Source: Ferrovibrio sp.
GTDB taxonomy: Bacteria > Pseudomonadota > Alphaproteobacteria > Ferrovibrionales > Ferrovibrionaceae
Length of the DNA: 64,000 nucleotides
Direction of reading: 5' to 3'
Assembly: GCF_025869515.1 (NCBI RefSeq)
Contig: NZ_JAOZVR010000116.1
Span: 1 to 64,000 of the forward strand
Shown one piece after another: positions 8,347-16,291 of this stretch. A model generated the notes under the pieces. It had not been told where the DNA came from. It did no database searches and saw only the letters and a program-made list of their open reading frames with translations. How positions within the stretch are numbered: the stretch's first letter is position 1; the number at the start of each line of letters is the position of its first letter. The translations under genes were made by a program, and so were the position numbers.

Positions 8347-9015
8347 GTGGTGCGGTTCCAGAACGTCGGGATGCGGTACGGACCGGGGCCGGAAGTGCTG
8401 CGAGACGTCAGTTTCGAGCTCGGCACCGGTTCGTTCCATTTCCTGGCCGGCCCCAGCGGCGCCGGCAAGACCTCCCTGCTCAAGCTGCTGTACCTGGCGC
8501 TGCGCCCGAGTCGCGGCCTGATCAGCATGTTCGGACAGGATGTTTCGACCGCCAGCCGCGCCGCCCTGCCGATGCTCCGCCGACGGATCGGCGTGGTTTT
8601 CCAGGATTTCCGCCTGCTCGACCATCTCAGCGCGCTCGACAACGTGGCTTTGCCGCTGCGCATCGCCGGCGCCGACGAGCGCAAGGCGCGCGAGCATGTC
8701 ATCGAACTGCTGACCTGGGTCGGGCTGGGCGACCGGCTCGAGGCGCGGCCGGCGACGCTGTCGGGCGGCGAGAAGCAGCGCGTGGCGATTGCCCGTGCTG
8801 TCATTGCAAGGCCAAGCCTCTTATTGGCGGACGAGCCGACCGGCAATGTCGATCCCGACATGGCGCAGCGTCTGATGTATCTGTTCGTCGAGCTGAACAA
8901 GCTCGGCACCGCCGTGGTGCTGGCGACGCATGACACGCATCTGCTGGACCAGTTCCGCTTCCCGGTGATGCGGCTGCGCGCCGGGCAGCTGCTGATCGAC
9001 CGGAATGCGTCATGA
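8347..9015 (+). CDS. ftsE: Cell-division ATP-binding protein FtsE
   Basis: ABC ATPase that pairs with FtsX to control septal peptidoglycan hydrolases. 222 residues, the usual length. Walker A GPSGAGKT at 35-42, Q-loop VVFQDFRLL, signature LSGGEKQR at 138-145, Walker B LLLADEPTG around 158-166, and the switch histidine in ATHD. The start is GTG at 8347; no ATG fits the conserved VRFQNVGMRYG opening. GGAGGA lies about 10 bp upstream. Its stop overlaps the ftsX start by four bases (ATGA), consistent with coupled production of the complex. Confidence 0.94.
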   Translation: MVRFQNVGMRYGPGPEVLRDVSFELGTGSFHFLAGPSGAGKTSLLKLLYLALRPSRGLISMFGQDVSTASRAALPMLRRRIGVVFQDFRLLDHLSALDNVALPLRIAGADERKAREHVIELLTWVGLGDRLEARPATLSGGEKQRVAIARAVIARPSLLLADEPTGNVDPDMAQRLMYLFVELNKLGTAVVLATHDTHLLDQFRFPVMRLRAGQLLIDRNAS

Positions 9016-9896
9016 GCCGGCGCAAGGCGATCTCCGACCTGCAGCTGGAAGCGGATTCGTCCGCGCGGTTCCTGCCCTGGGCTCTGGCGGTGATGGTGTT
9101 CCTCGCCGCATTGGCGCTGAGCGGCGCGCTGGCACTGGACGGCACCATCGAGGGCTGGCGCCGCGGCGTGGCGGCCAAACTCACCGTGCAGATCGCCGAC
9201 CGGCCGGGCCAGCCGATGCAGCCGCGTCTGGACGCGGCGATGGCCGCGCTGCGCGGCGTGCCCGGCATCGCCGGGGCGCAGATCATCGACCGCCGCGCGG
9301 TGCAGGCCCTGCTGCAGCCCTGGCTCGGCAGCGCGGCGCTGCAGGCCGACCTGCCGCTGCCCGGCCTGATCGACGTGACGCTGAGCGACACTGCCGCGCT
9401 GTCCGTCGACGCATTGAGTGCGCGGCTGCAGGCCGCCGTGCCGGGCGCGCGCATCGACGATCCCAAACCCTGGCTCGACCGCCTCGTTCAACTGGGCCGC
9501 CTGTTGCAGAGCCTGGGCGGCGGCATCGTGCTGCTGGTCGGACTCGCGGCGGCCGCCATGGTGATCTTCGCCACCCGCGCCGGCCTGGCCGCCAGGCACG
9601 ATACCATCGAGCTGCTGCATCTGATCGGCGCCGAGGACGGTTATATCGCGCGACAGTTCCAGCGCCATGTCGCCAGCCAGGCTTTGCGCGGCGGTGTCAT
9701 CGGCGCGGCGCTGGCGGCAGCGGTGCTGATCGGCATCCAGCTGCTGGCCGGCGGCGTCGGCACCGGGCTGCTGCCGGGCCTGCACCTGGTCTGGTGGCAC
9801 TGGCTGCTGCTGCCGGTGCTGCCGCTGGGTGCCGCCGCGCTGGCGATCCTCACGGCGCGCTGGACGGTACTCGGCGAACTGCGTTCAATGTTGTAA
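9012..9896 (+). CDS. ftsX: Cell-division protein FtsX (permease-like)
   Basis: Membrane partner of FtsE. 294 residues with a short cytosolic N-terminus, TM1 at about 19-40, a periplasmic domain of about 125 residues, then three TM helices around 170-195, 225-245 and 262-285, matching the four-helix FtsX layout. The sequence is diverged, as usual for alphaproteobacterial FtsX; the position directly after ftsE with ATGA overlap gives the call most of its weight. The periplasmic loop would normally recruit an EnvC-like activator, which I do not see in this window. Confidence 0.88.
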   Translation: MSRRKAISDLQLEADSSARFLPWALAVMVFLAALALSGALALDGTIEGWRRGVAAKLTVQIADRPGQPMQPRLDAAMAALRGVPGIAGAQIIDRRAVQALLQPWLGSAALQADLPLPGLIDVTLSDTAALSVDALSARLQAAVPGARIDDPKPWLDRLVQLGRLLQSLGGGIVLLVGLAAAAMVIFATRAGLAARHDTIELLHLIGAEDGYIARQFQRHVASQALRGGVIGAALAAAVLIGIQLLAGGVGTGLLPGLHLVWWHWLLLPVLPLGAAALAILTARWTVLGELRSML

Positions 9897-9919
9897 GACG
9901 AAAGCATGCTGATTCTGCC

Positions 9920-10483
9920 ATGCTGATACTTTTGGACCGCGACGGCGTCCTGAACCAGGACTATCCCGACGATTACGTGAAATCGCCGGCGGAACTGATC
10001 ATGCTGCCGCATGTCGGCAAGGCGGTGGCGCGGCTGAATGCGCGCGGCTGGCCGGTGGCGATCTGCACCAACCAGGCCTGCATCGGCAAGGGCATCATCG
10101 ACGAAGCCATGCTGGGCCGCATCCACGATACCCTGTTCGATCATCTGGCGCGCGACAATGCCAGGATCGATGCGCTGTTCTTCGCGCCCGACCCGCCCTG
10201 GGCGCAGACCGACCGGCGCAAGCCCGGCCCAGGCATGCTGCGCGAGGCGATGACGCGCTTCCGCAAGACGCCGGCCGAGACCGTGTTCATCGGCGACAGT
10301 GTCACCGACCTGCAGGCCGGCGCCAGCGCCGGCGTGCGCCGCATCCTGGTGCGCAGCGGCAAGGGCGCGCGAACCCAGGCGAACGGCATTCCGCCCAACC
10401 TGCTGCCGGTGACGGTGGCGGAAGACCTGGGCGATGCCGTGGACCGCCTGCTTGCCGATTCAACCCCGCCGACCACAGCCTGA
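9920..10483 (+). CDS. HAD-IIIA phosphatase, GmhB-like
   Basis: A 187-residue HAD hydrolase. Motif I is LLDRDGVLN (nucleophile Asp6, general acid Asp8), motif II is ICTNQACIGKG, and motif IV is FIGDSVTDLQAG. The pattern fits D-glycero-D-manno-heptose-1,7-bisphosphate 7-phosphatase and histidinol-phosphatase relatives. The four-cysteine zinc loop of E. coli GmhB is not evident: between motifs II and III I see FFAPDPPWAQTDRRKP, in which cysteines are missing, so the substrate is open. The ATG at 9920 follows ftsX by 23 bp; the longer in-frame reading is only ftsX antiphase sequence. Confidence 0.82.
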   Translation: MLILLDRDGVLNQDYPDDYVKSPAELIMLPHVGKAVARLNARGWPVAICTNQACIGKGIIDEAMLGRIHDTLFDHLARDNARIDALFFAPDPPWAQTDRRKPGPGMLREAMTRFRKTPAETVFIGDSVTDLQAGASAGVRRILVRSGKGARTQANGIPPNLLPVTVAEDLGDAVDRLLADSTPPTTA

Positions 10484-10495
10484 GACGGAAGCGCG

Positions 10496-11293
10496 ATGGC
10501 CCGCACAGACGACGATGCCCCCTCCCCCTTCCTCGCCCGCATCCGGCGCTGGCTGATCCTGCTGGCGACGCTGCTGCTGCTCTGGCTCGGCGGCGGCATC
10601 GCCTATGTCGAGCGCGTGGAATCGCTGCCGGCGCCCAATGACACACGCACCGATGCCATCGTGGTGCTGACCGGCGGCGCCGCGCGCATGGGCACGGCGC
10701 TCCGCCTGCTGCATGAAGAGAAAGCCGAGCGGCTGCTGGTCTCGGGCGTGGCGCAGACGACGACCCGCGCCTCGCTGTTGCAGGCCGTGCTGCCGACCAT
10801 GCCTGATGCGGCGCAGGCCGCCAGCAACTGGCAGGGCATCGACCTGCAATTGCTGTTCGAATGCTGCGTCGATCTCGGCTTCGAGGCCGATGACACGGCG
10901 GGCAATGCCGCCGAAACGGCGAGCTGGGCGGCGGCGCGCGGCTACAAGACGATCCGGCTGGTGACCGCGAATTACCACATGCCGCGCGCGCTGGTCGAAT
11001 TCGGCCGCTATCTGCCCGGCATGACCATCATTGCCCATCCGGTGCGCTCGGATGCCATGCGGGTGGAGGATTGGTGGCAGCGCCGCACCGCCACCTTCTT
11101 CCTGCTCGGCGAATACAGCAAATACGTCGCCGCGCTGCTGCGCGCCCATCTCGGCAACCAGCTGGAAGCGACGATAGAGCAGAAACACACTGGCGAGCAG
11201 AAGCAGACCGGTGAGCAGAAGCCGCAGATCGTGCCGGTACAGCCGCTGCCCGGGCAGCCGGATGCCGAACCGAAGAAGGATGCAGCGCAGTGA
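10496..11293 (+). CDS. YdcF/DUF218-family membrane protein
   Basis: 265 residues with a single N-terminal transmembrane helix (about 20-40) followed by an ElyC/SanA/YdcF domain: DAIVVLTGG near 53-61, then LLVSGV, NAAETASW and LVTANYHMPRA. Family members work in envelope maintenance (ElyC affects undecaprenyl carrier use). It follows the HAD gene by 12 bp and overlaps the plsC start, so it belongs to the ftsEX cluster. The C-terminal 40 residues are odd: an 18-bp tandem repeat at 11177-11227 codes for EQKHTG-EQKQTG-EQKPQ, then a Pro/Gln-rich tail. Confidence 0.85.
   Translation: MARTDDDAPSPFLARIRRWLILLATLLLLWLGGGIAYVERVESLPAPNDTRTDAIVVLTGGAARMGTALRLLHEEKAERLLVSGVAQTTTRASLLQAVLPTMPDAAQAASNWQGIDLQLLFECCVDLGFEADDTAGNAAETASWAAARGYKTIRLVTANYHMPRALVEFGRYLPGMTIIAHPVRSDAMRVEDWWQRRTATFFLLGEYSKYVAALLRAHLGNQLEATIEQKHTGEQKQTGEQKPQIVPVQPLPGQPDAEPKKDAAQ
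11177..11227. repeat. 18-bp tandem repeat in the YdcF-like gene
   Basis: Units at 11177-11194, 11195-11212 and a partial 11213-11227, each starting GAGCAGAA. In frame they add six residues each (EQK-x-TG) near the C-terminus of the protein, outside the conserved domain. Confidence 0.85.
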
Positions 11294-12015
11294 TGCTGCT
11301 GCGTTCGATCCTGTTCCAGACGGCCTTCCTGGGCTGGAGCACGCTGGTCGCGCTCTATGCGCTGATCCCGCTGGCGCTGGGCAACCGCCAGCAGCTGTTC
11401 GGCATCGGCGGCGTCTGGTCGGACGGCATCAACATCCTGCTGCGCCTGCTCTGCGGCATCGAGATCCGCATCGAAGGCGCCGAGCATATTCCGGCCGGCC
11501 CGGCGATGATCGCGGCCAAGCACCAGTCGCTGTGGGACACCGCCATCGTGCTGCGGCTGTTTCGCGGACCCGCCATCGTGATGAAGCAGGAGCTGCTGCG
11601 TATCCCGATCTACGGCGCGCTGTGCCGCGCGCAGGGCATGATCGCGGTCGACCGCGACGGCGGCGCCAAGGCGCTCAAGGCCATGCTGAAGGATGCACGG
11701 GCCGCAGCCGCCGAGGGCCGCAAGATCCTGATCTTTCCGCAGGGCACGCGCACGCGGCCCGGCGAGCATGTGCCCTACCAGCCCGGCGTGGCGGCGCTGT
11801 ATCGCGACCTGAAACTGCCGGTCGTACCGGTGGCGCTGAATTCCGGCTTCTTCTGGCCCAAACATGGCGTGCGGCGCCGGCCCGGCACCATCGTGCTGCG
11901 TTTCTTAGCCCCGATTCCGGCCGGGCTGGATCGCGACACCTTCATGAAAGAGCTGGAAACCCGCATCGAAAGCGCCAATGCGACGCTGGAGGCGGAGACG
12001 CGGGCGCTGCTCTAA
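11293..12015 (+). CDS. plsC: 1-acyl-sn-glycerol-3-phosphate acyltransferase
   Basis: Phospholipid synthesis: acylates lysophosphatidic acid to phosphatidic acid at the inner membrane. 240 residues. An N-terminal hydrophobic region (5-30) precedes the acyltransferase block I HQSLWD (His77, Asp82) and block III FPQGTRTRPGE at 148-158. The GTG at 11290 directly before the ATG is an alternative start; both overlap the preceding stop (GTGATG). The last 43 bp before the terminal codons (11964-12006) recur at 17961-18003. Confidence 0.9.
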   Translation: MLLRSILFQTAFLGWSTLVALYALIPLALGNRQQLFGIGGVWSDGINILLRLLCGIEIRIEGAEHIPAGPAMIAAKHQSLWDTAIVLRLFRGPAIVMKQELLRIPIYGALCRAQGMIAVDRDGGAKALKAMLKDARAAAAEGRKILIFPQGTRTRPGEHVPYQPGVAALYRDLKLPVVPVALNSGFFWPKHGVRRRPGTIVLRFLAPIPAGLDRDTFMKELETRIESANATLEAETRALL

Positions 12016-12084
12016 GCCGCTGCGCTTCCGGATATCCTCAGGCCGGCGGCGACGCGCATCGAAGCGTTAAAATATTCACACCCT

Positions 12085-12102
12085 GCCGGGTATTTACCCG
12101 GC
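12085..12102. promoter_or_regulatory. Perfect 18-bp dyad upstream of the chemoreceptor gene
   Basis: GCCGGGTATTTACCCGGC: two 8-bp arms around TT, exactly palindromic. It lies 69 bp after plsC and 120 bp before the chemoreceptor ATG. It could be an operator or a weak stem-loop; no U-tract follows. The remainder of 12016-12222 is AT-richer than the genes around it and contains a second small dyad, CCGAT-GCTA-ATCGG at 12119-12132. Confidence 0.45.
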
Positions 12103-12222
12103 CACCCACCCGCAAAAGCCGATGCTAATCGGAAAGTAATTATCGCCGGCACCGGGGCTTACCCTAAAGAAAAGTGAGAAAGCCAACGTGATTTCTGCGA
12201 TTGGCGCCCGGGGACCATTCAA

Positions 12223-14445
12223 ATGACATTCGCGTCTGCTTCTGATGACCTTGCGACCACCGCGCAGCAAGGCAAGCGCTCATGGTTTGGAATCGGGCCG
12301 CGGATCGCGCTTGGCGTGGCGGCGCTGGTTGCCTTTGAAGCCATCATTTATTCGGCCACCTCCATCTACGAACTGACCACCTCGATTGAAGACGAGGCCG
12401 GTCAGCGTATGGAACTGTCGGCGCTGGCGGCGAAAGACCGGTTCCAAGCCATTGCTGCGGTCACCAAATCCTACGCCGAAATCTACAGCCGCCACGGCGA
12501 CATCGTGCGTGCACTGGCCGCCGGGGATACAGCTGCGCTGGAAACATTCCTCGTACCGGAAACCACGCGCCTGCGCGGACTCGACTCCGCGGTTGCCGCA
12601 GTTGAAATCACCGATGCCAAGGGCATTGTGGTCATGCGCGGTCATAACCCGAAGTCCAAAGGCGACAACAAAGCCAAGGTGACAACGGTGGCGGGGGCCC
12701 TGCAGGGTCGCACGACGGCGGCATGGATAGTCTCACCGACTTCCAAGGAGCTTGCCCAGGAAACGGTGGCGCCGATCAAGCATGGCGACGCCATCATCGG
12801 CACTGTGAAAATCGGCAGCTACGTGCGGGATAATACCGCAAAGCGCATTGCCGATGCCGCCCGCATGGGCGTTGCCTTCTTTGTCGATGGCAAGCAGACC
12901 GGGCGTTCGGGTGATCACCTCAAGGACTGGATTCCGTCCGATATGTCGCCACTGTCGCTGACGCGCGACAGCTTCGGCCGCACGCAGATCGCCGGAACCA
13001 ACTATGATGTGGCCTATATCCCGCTGCTCGATGACCAGGGAAAACTGCTGCTGACCACAGCCCTGCTTAGCAGCCGGTCTACCATCGAGGCGGCTCTGTC
13101 GACCCAGTTGCAGCACAGTATTCTGCTCGGCATCGGCGTAACCATCGTATTCGTGAGCATTGCGCTGATGTTTGCTCTCTCTGTTGCCCGCCCGGTATCC
13201 CGCCTGACCGGCCGCATGAACGAACTGGCCGGCGGCGACGAGACGGTGGAAATCCCCGACACCAGGCGTAGCGACGAACTTGGCGCCATGGCCCAGGCCT
13301 TGCTGGTTTTCCGCGACGGGATCGCCCAGAAGAAGCGACTGGAAAGCGAAGCGGCAACAGCGCGGATCGCAGCCGACGCGGCGCGGGCAGAGCGTGAAGC
13401 GCGCGAAACGGCAGCGGGGCGCGAAATCGCTGCCCTTTGCGACCAGATTTCCAACGGCAACCTGACGGGCCGTATCTCCGAATCCGGCAAGGAGGGTTTC
13501 CTGCTTGATGTCAGCCGCCAGCTTAACACGCTTGCCCAGACACTCGACGGCGTGACTGGCGAGGTCGCCGGCGTGATCACCGGCCTGGCCGATGGCGACC
13601 TGCGCCGGCAGGTGCAGGGCGCGTATAATGGTGTTTTCGGCAAGCTAAAGGACGGCGCCAACGGGACTTCGGCCAAGCTGCGCGACTTCGCGTCCCAGCT
13701 CGGCAGTGCCGCCGACGACGTGAACCGGGCAGCAGCCGAGATTGCTGAAATCAGCAATGAACTCGGCAGCCGGACCGCCGCGCAGGCCTCCACCCTGGAA
13801 GAAACAGCGGCGGCGATGCATGAAATCACCACAACCGTGAAGCAGAATGCCGATTTCGCCCAGAATGCCAGCCAGCTTTCGGCCAGCGCGAGCGCCAAGG
13901 CAGACGAAGGCGGCGCCGTGGTGGGAGACGCGGTCACTGCCGTCAACGATATCGAGAGCAGCGCGCGCAGGATCAGTGAAATCGTGTCGCTGATCGACGA
14001 GATTGCCTTCCAGACCAACCTGCTGGCGCTGAATGCCTCGGTCGAGGCCGCCCGTGCCGGTGAAACCGGCAAGGGATTTGCCGTGGTGGCCCAGGAAGTG
14101 CGCGCGCTTGCCCAACGATCCGCCAATGCTTCCAAGGACATCAAGTCACTGATCGCAGAATCCAACAGCAAGGTGAAATCCGGTGCCACGCTGGTGAACC
14201 AGACCGGCGCCTCGCTGGCGGAAATCGTCACTGCCATCAAGAAAGCCTCCGACATTGTGGCCGATATTGCTGCCGGCAGCCGCGAACAGGCCACAGGGGT
14301 CGAACAGGTGAACCAGGCCATCAACAGCATGGACGAGGCCACGCAGCGCAATGCCGCAATGGTCGAGGAGAGCAGCGCTGCGGCACAGACGCTGGCGACC
14401 CAGGCCCAGCAGCTCTCCCAGTTGGTACGATTCTTCAAATCCTGA
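12223..14445 (+). CDS. Methyl-accepting chemotaxis protein
   Basis: A 740-residue chemoreceptor. TM1 is near 26-48, followed by a periplasmic sensor domain of about 250 residues of Cache type, then TM2 near 298-320, a HAMP domain ([16 protein letters not shown]), a second HAMP-like stretch near 430-480, and a signalling domain. The hairpin tip [20 protein letters not shown] lies near 595-615 and is highly conserved. No C-terminal CheR/CheB-tethering pentapeptide is visible; it ends LVRFFKS. The ligand cannot be inferred. No che or flagellar gene is in the window, so this is an orphan receptor. The 12-kb intergenic dyad may regulate it. Confidence 0.93.
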   Translation: MTFASASDDLATTAQQGKRSWFGIGPRIALGVAALVAFEAIIYSATSIYELTTSIEDEAGQRMELSALAAKDRFQAIAAVTKSYAEIYSRHGDIVRALAAGDTAALETFLVPETTRLRGLDSAVAAVEITDAKGIVVMRGHNPKSKGDNKAKVTTVAGALQGRTTAAWIVSPTSKELAQETVAPIKHGDAIIGTVKIGSYVRDNTAKRIADAARMGVAFFVDGKQTGRSGDHLKDWIPSDMSPLSLTRDSFGRTQIAGTNYDVAYIPLLDDQGKLLLTTALLSSRSTIEAALSTQLQHSILLGIGVTIVFVSIALMFALSVARPVSRLTGRMNELAGGDETVEIPDTRRSDELGAMAQALLVFRDGIAQKKRLESEAATARIAADAARAEREARETAAGREIAALCDQISNGNLTGRISESGKEGFLLDVSRQLNTLAQTLDGVTGEVAGVITGLADGDLRRQVQGAYNGVFGKLKDGANGTSAKLRDFASQLGSAADDVNRAAAEIAEISNELGSRTAAQASTLEETAAAMHEITTTVKQNADFAQNASQLSASASAKADEGGAVVGDAVTAVNDIESSARRISEIVSLIDEIAFQTNLLALNASVEAARAGETGKGFAVVAQEVRALAQRSANASKDIKSLIAESNSKVKSGATLVNQTGASLAEIVTAIKKASDIVADIAAGSREQATGVEQVNQAINSMDEATQRNAAMVEESSAAAQTLATQAQQLSQLVRFFKS

Positions 14446-14592
14446 TCGCACACGGCGCCAAGCCGCCGCTGCAGCAAGCCTGTCCACCTGGCAAAGGGCG
14501 GGCCCGGCCGGCAATTGTCCGCATTGTCATCATGGGGTTTCGCCTGACCGCATGGCACTGTCGCTCCCTGCTGACAGGACAGGCGAGGGATC

Positions 14593-15483
14593 GTGGAACG
14601 GACAGCCATCGACCGGAGCGCCGGCTGGGGTCCCGGCTGGGCGCATGGACTGCTGGGCGTGATCATCTTCAGCGGATCGCTGCCGGCGACGCGCGTGGCG
14701 GTGGCCGATTTCCCGCCGGTGTTTCTCACCTCGGCAAGGGCCGTCATCGCCGCACTGCTGGGTGCCGCCTTCCTGCTTGCGCTGCGCCAGCCGCGCCCGG
14801 CCCGCAGCGACCTGGTTTCGCTGACTGTGGTGTCCATCGGCGTGGTGATCGGCTTTCCGCTGCTGACCGCGCTGGCGCTGCAGCATATCACCGCCGCCCA
14901 TTCCATCGTCTTCATCGGGCTGCTGCCGCTCGCCACCGCGATCTTCGGCGTGCTGCGCGGCGGCGAACGGCCGAAGGCGGCCTTCTGGCTGTTCTCCGTG
15001 CTGGGCGCCGCCACCGTCTCGGCCTTTGCGCTGTCGCGCAGCGGCGACGGCAATGCCGCGACCGCCGGCGCCCTGCTGATGGTGGGCGCCATCCTGCTCT
15101 GCGGCCTGGGCTATGCCGAGGGTGCCACGCTGTCGCGCCGGCTCGGCGGCTGGCAGGTGATCTCCTGGTCGCTGCTGCTCTCGCTGCCGCTGATGGCGGC
15201 CGTGATGCTCTGTGACCTGCCGGTCAGCTGGAGCGGCATCGGCCTGCCGGCCTGGATCGGACTGGGCTATGTCTCGGTGTTCAGCATGCTGGTGGGCTTC
15301 ATCTTCTGGTATCGCGGCCTGGCGCTCGGCGGCATCGCCCGCGTCGGCCAGCTGCAGCTGCTGCAGCCCTTCATGGGCCTGGTGCTGGCCGCTCTCTTCC
15401 TCGGCGAGCCGATTGCCTGGACGATGATCGCCGCCACGGCTGTCGTCGTCGGCTGCGTGGCGGGCGCGAAGCGGTTTTCGTGA
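14593..15483 (+). CDS. EamA/DMT-family transporter
   Basis: 296 residues, about ten transmembrane helices in two EamA repeats (about 20-145 and 155-290). Typical features: ITAAHSIVFIGLLPLATAIFG in the first repeat and SMLVGFIFWYRGLALGG plus LQLLQPFMGLVLAALFLGE in the second. Such proteins export metabolites or amino acids; the substrate is not predictable. The start is GTG at 14593; an ATG at 14645 is possible but would trim the cytosolic N-terminus. The 147 bp before it show nothing I can name. Confidence 0.87.
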   Translation: MERTAIDRSAGWGPGWAHGLLGVIIFSGSLPATRVAVADFPPVFLTSARAVIAALLGAAFLLALRQPRPARSDLVSLTVVSIGVVIGFPLLTALALQHITAAHSIVFIGLLPLATAIFGVLRGGERPKAAFWLFSVLGAATVSAFALSRSGDGNAATAGALLMVGAILLCGLGYAEGATLSRRLGGWQVISWSLLLSLPLMAAVMLCDLPVSWSGIGLPAWIGLGYVSVFSMLVGFIFWYRGLALGGIARVGQLQLLQPFMGLVLAALFLGEPIAWTMIAATAVVVGCVAGAKRFS

Positions 15484-15495
15484 GCGGGCGCTGCG

Positions 15496-15590
15496 CGTCA
15501 CCCCGGGCTTGACCCGGGGTTCCATTGTTCCGGGCAATTGGTTGTTTCCGGGCAAACGGGATTCCGCTTTCGCGGGAACGACGACGGGCA
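15496..15590. repeat. Palindromic repeat pair (families A and B)
   Basis: Family A stem ACCCCGGG (15500-15507) / CCCGGGGT (15513-15520) with CTTGA in the loop and GTC before it, then a family B element around 15560-15580 (ATTCCGCTTTCGCGGGAAC). It sits between the convergent EamA gene and an orphan gene. Confidence 0.65.
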
Positions 15591-15626
15591 ACATGGTGAC
15601 GGCGACAAGACACGCTGCCGGTGCCG

Positions 15627-16133
15627 CTACTGTCGTGCCTGGGTGCTTCCGGCCTGGGTGCTCTCGGCCTGGATGCCTTCCGCCCAGCGCCGGAAGGCAT
15701 GCACGTCGTCCTCGAATTGCGCACGGCTGACATTGGCGACAGCGAAGACCTGGCCGCGCTCCGCATGCGATTCCGCGTAAGGATTGGCCGCATCTATCTC
15801 GACCCCGATATCGCCGTCCCTTGCCCCTAGCTTCAGCACGAAGCAGTCGCGGTCGGGATGCTCGCGGTGCATGTCCGAGGTCAGACAGAGCCAGGCGGCA
15901 CCCATGGCCAGCGCATTCGCCTCGGCGCCGCCCCTGAGATGGTCGCCGGCCTCTAGGCTGTTGGCCAGCATGTCCCACATCTGCAGCCGGAAGGCGGCGG
16001 GCGGCAGGCCGGACTTGGCCATCATGCGGGTGGCCATCGTGCTGAAATGCAGGGCGTCCGCCACCTGCATCTCGAACTGCAGGTCGCCGAGACCGTACTG
16101 GATGGCGAAGGCATAGGATCGGCCGGGACTCAT
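15627..16133 (-). CDS. Conserved-looking protein of unknown function
   Basis: 168 residues from the ATG at 16133; an upstream GTG at 16172 would give 181. No signal peptide or membrane segment. The central part (MWDMLANSLEAGDHLRGGAEANALAMGAAWLCLTSDMHREH, given here only as a description of a mixed alpha region near 55-95) matches no family I know. Codon use is like that of the neighbouring genes, so it is likely genuine. The C-terminus is built by a 15-bp tandem repeat and reads QAEST-QAGST-QARQ. It is divergent from the MFS gene. The function is open. Confidence 0.6.
   Translation of the reverse strand: MSPGRSYAFAIQYGLGDLQFEMQVADALHFSTMATRMMAKSGLPPAAFRLQMWDMLANSLEAGDHLRGGAEANALAMGAAWLCLTSDMHREHPDRDCFVLKLGARDGDIGVEIDAANPYAESHAERGQVFAVANVSRAQFEDDVHAFRRWAEGIQAESTQAGSTQARQ
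15638..15682. repeat. 15-bp tandem repeat at the 3' end of the orphan gene
   Basis: Three units beginning CCTGG at 15638-15652, 15653-15667 and 15668-15682, with two to three differences between units. They code in frame for the last residues of the minus-strand protein. Confidence 0.8.
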
Positions 16134-16291
16134 CGGCGTCGAGCTTAGCGCTTTTGCCGCATATCCCGCCACATCCCGCCGCTCATATTACAGGCGCCGC
16201 TGCTTGTTGCGGAGTCACGCTGCGCTATACTTCCGGCAGGCAGGAAACCTCCACCGCAACGCCCGGATTTTCAGGGCAGATATCCCAGCGC

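Noticed and set aside
7929-9800. 623-residue minus-strand frame over ftsE and ftsX
   Set aside because: Covers ftsE and ftsX, whose motifs are intact on the plus strand.
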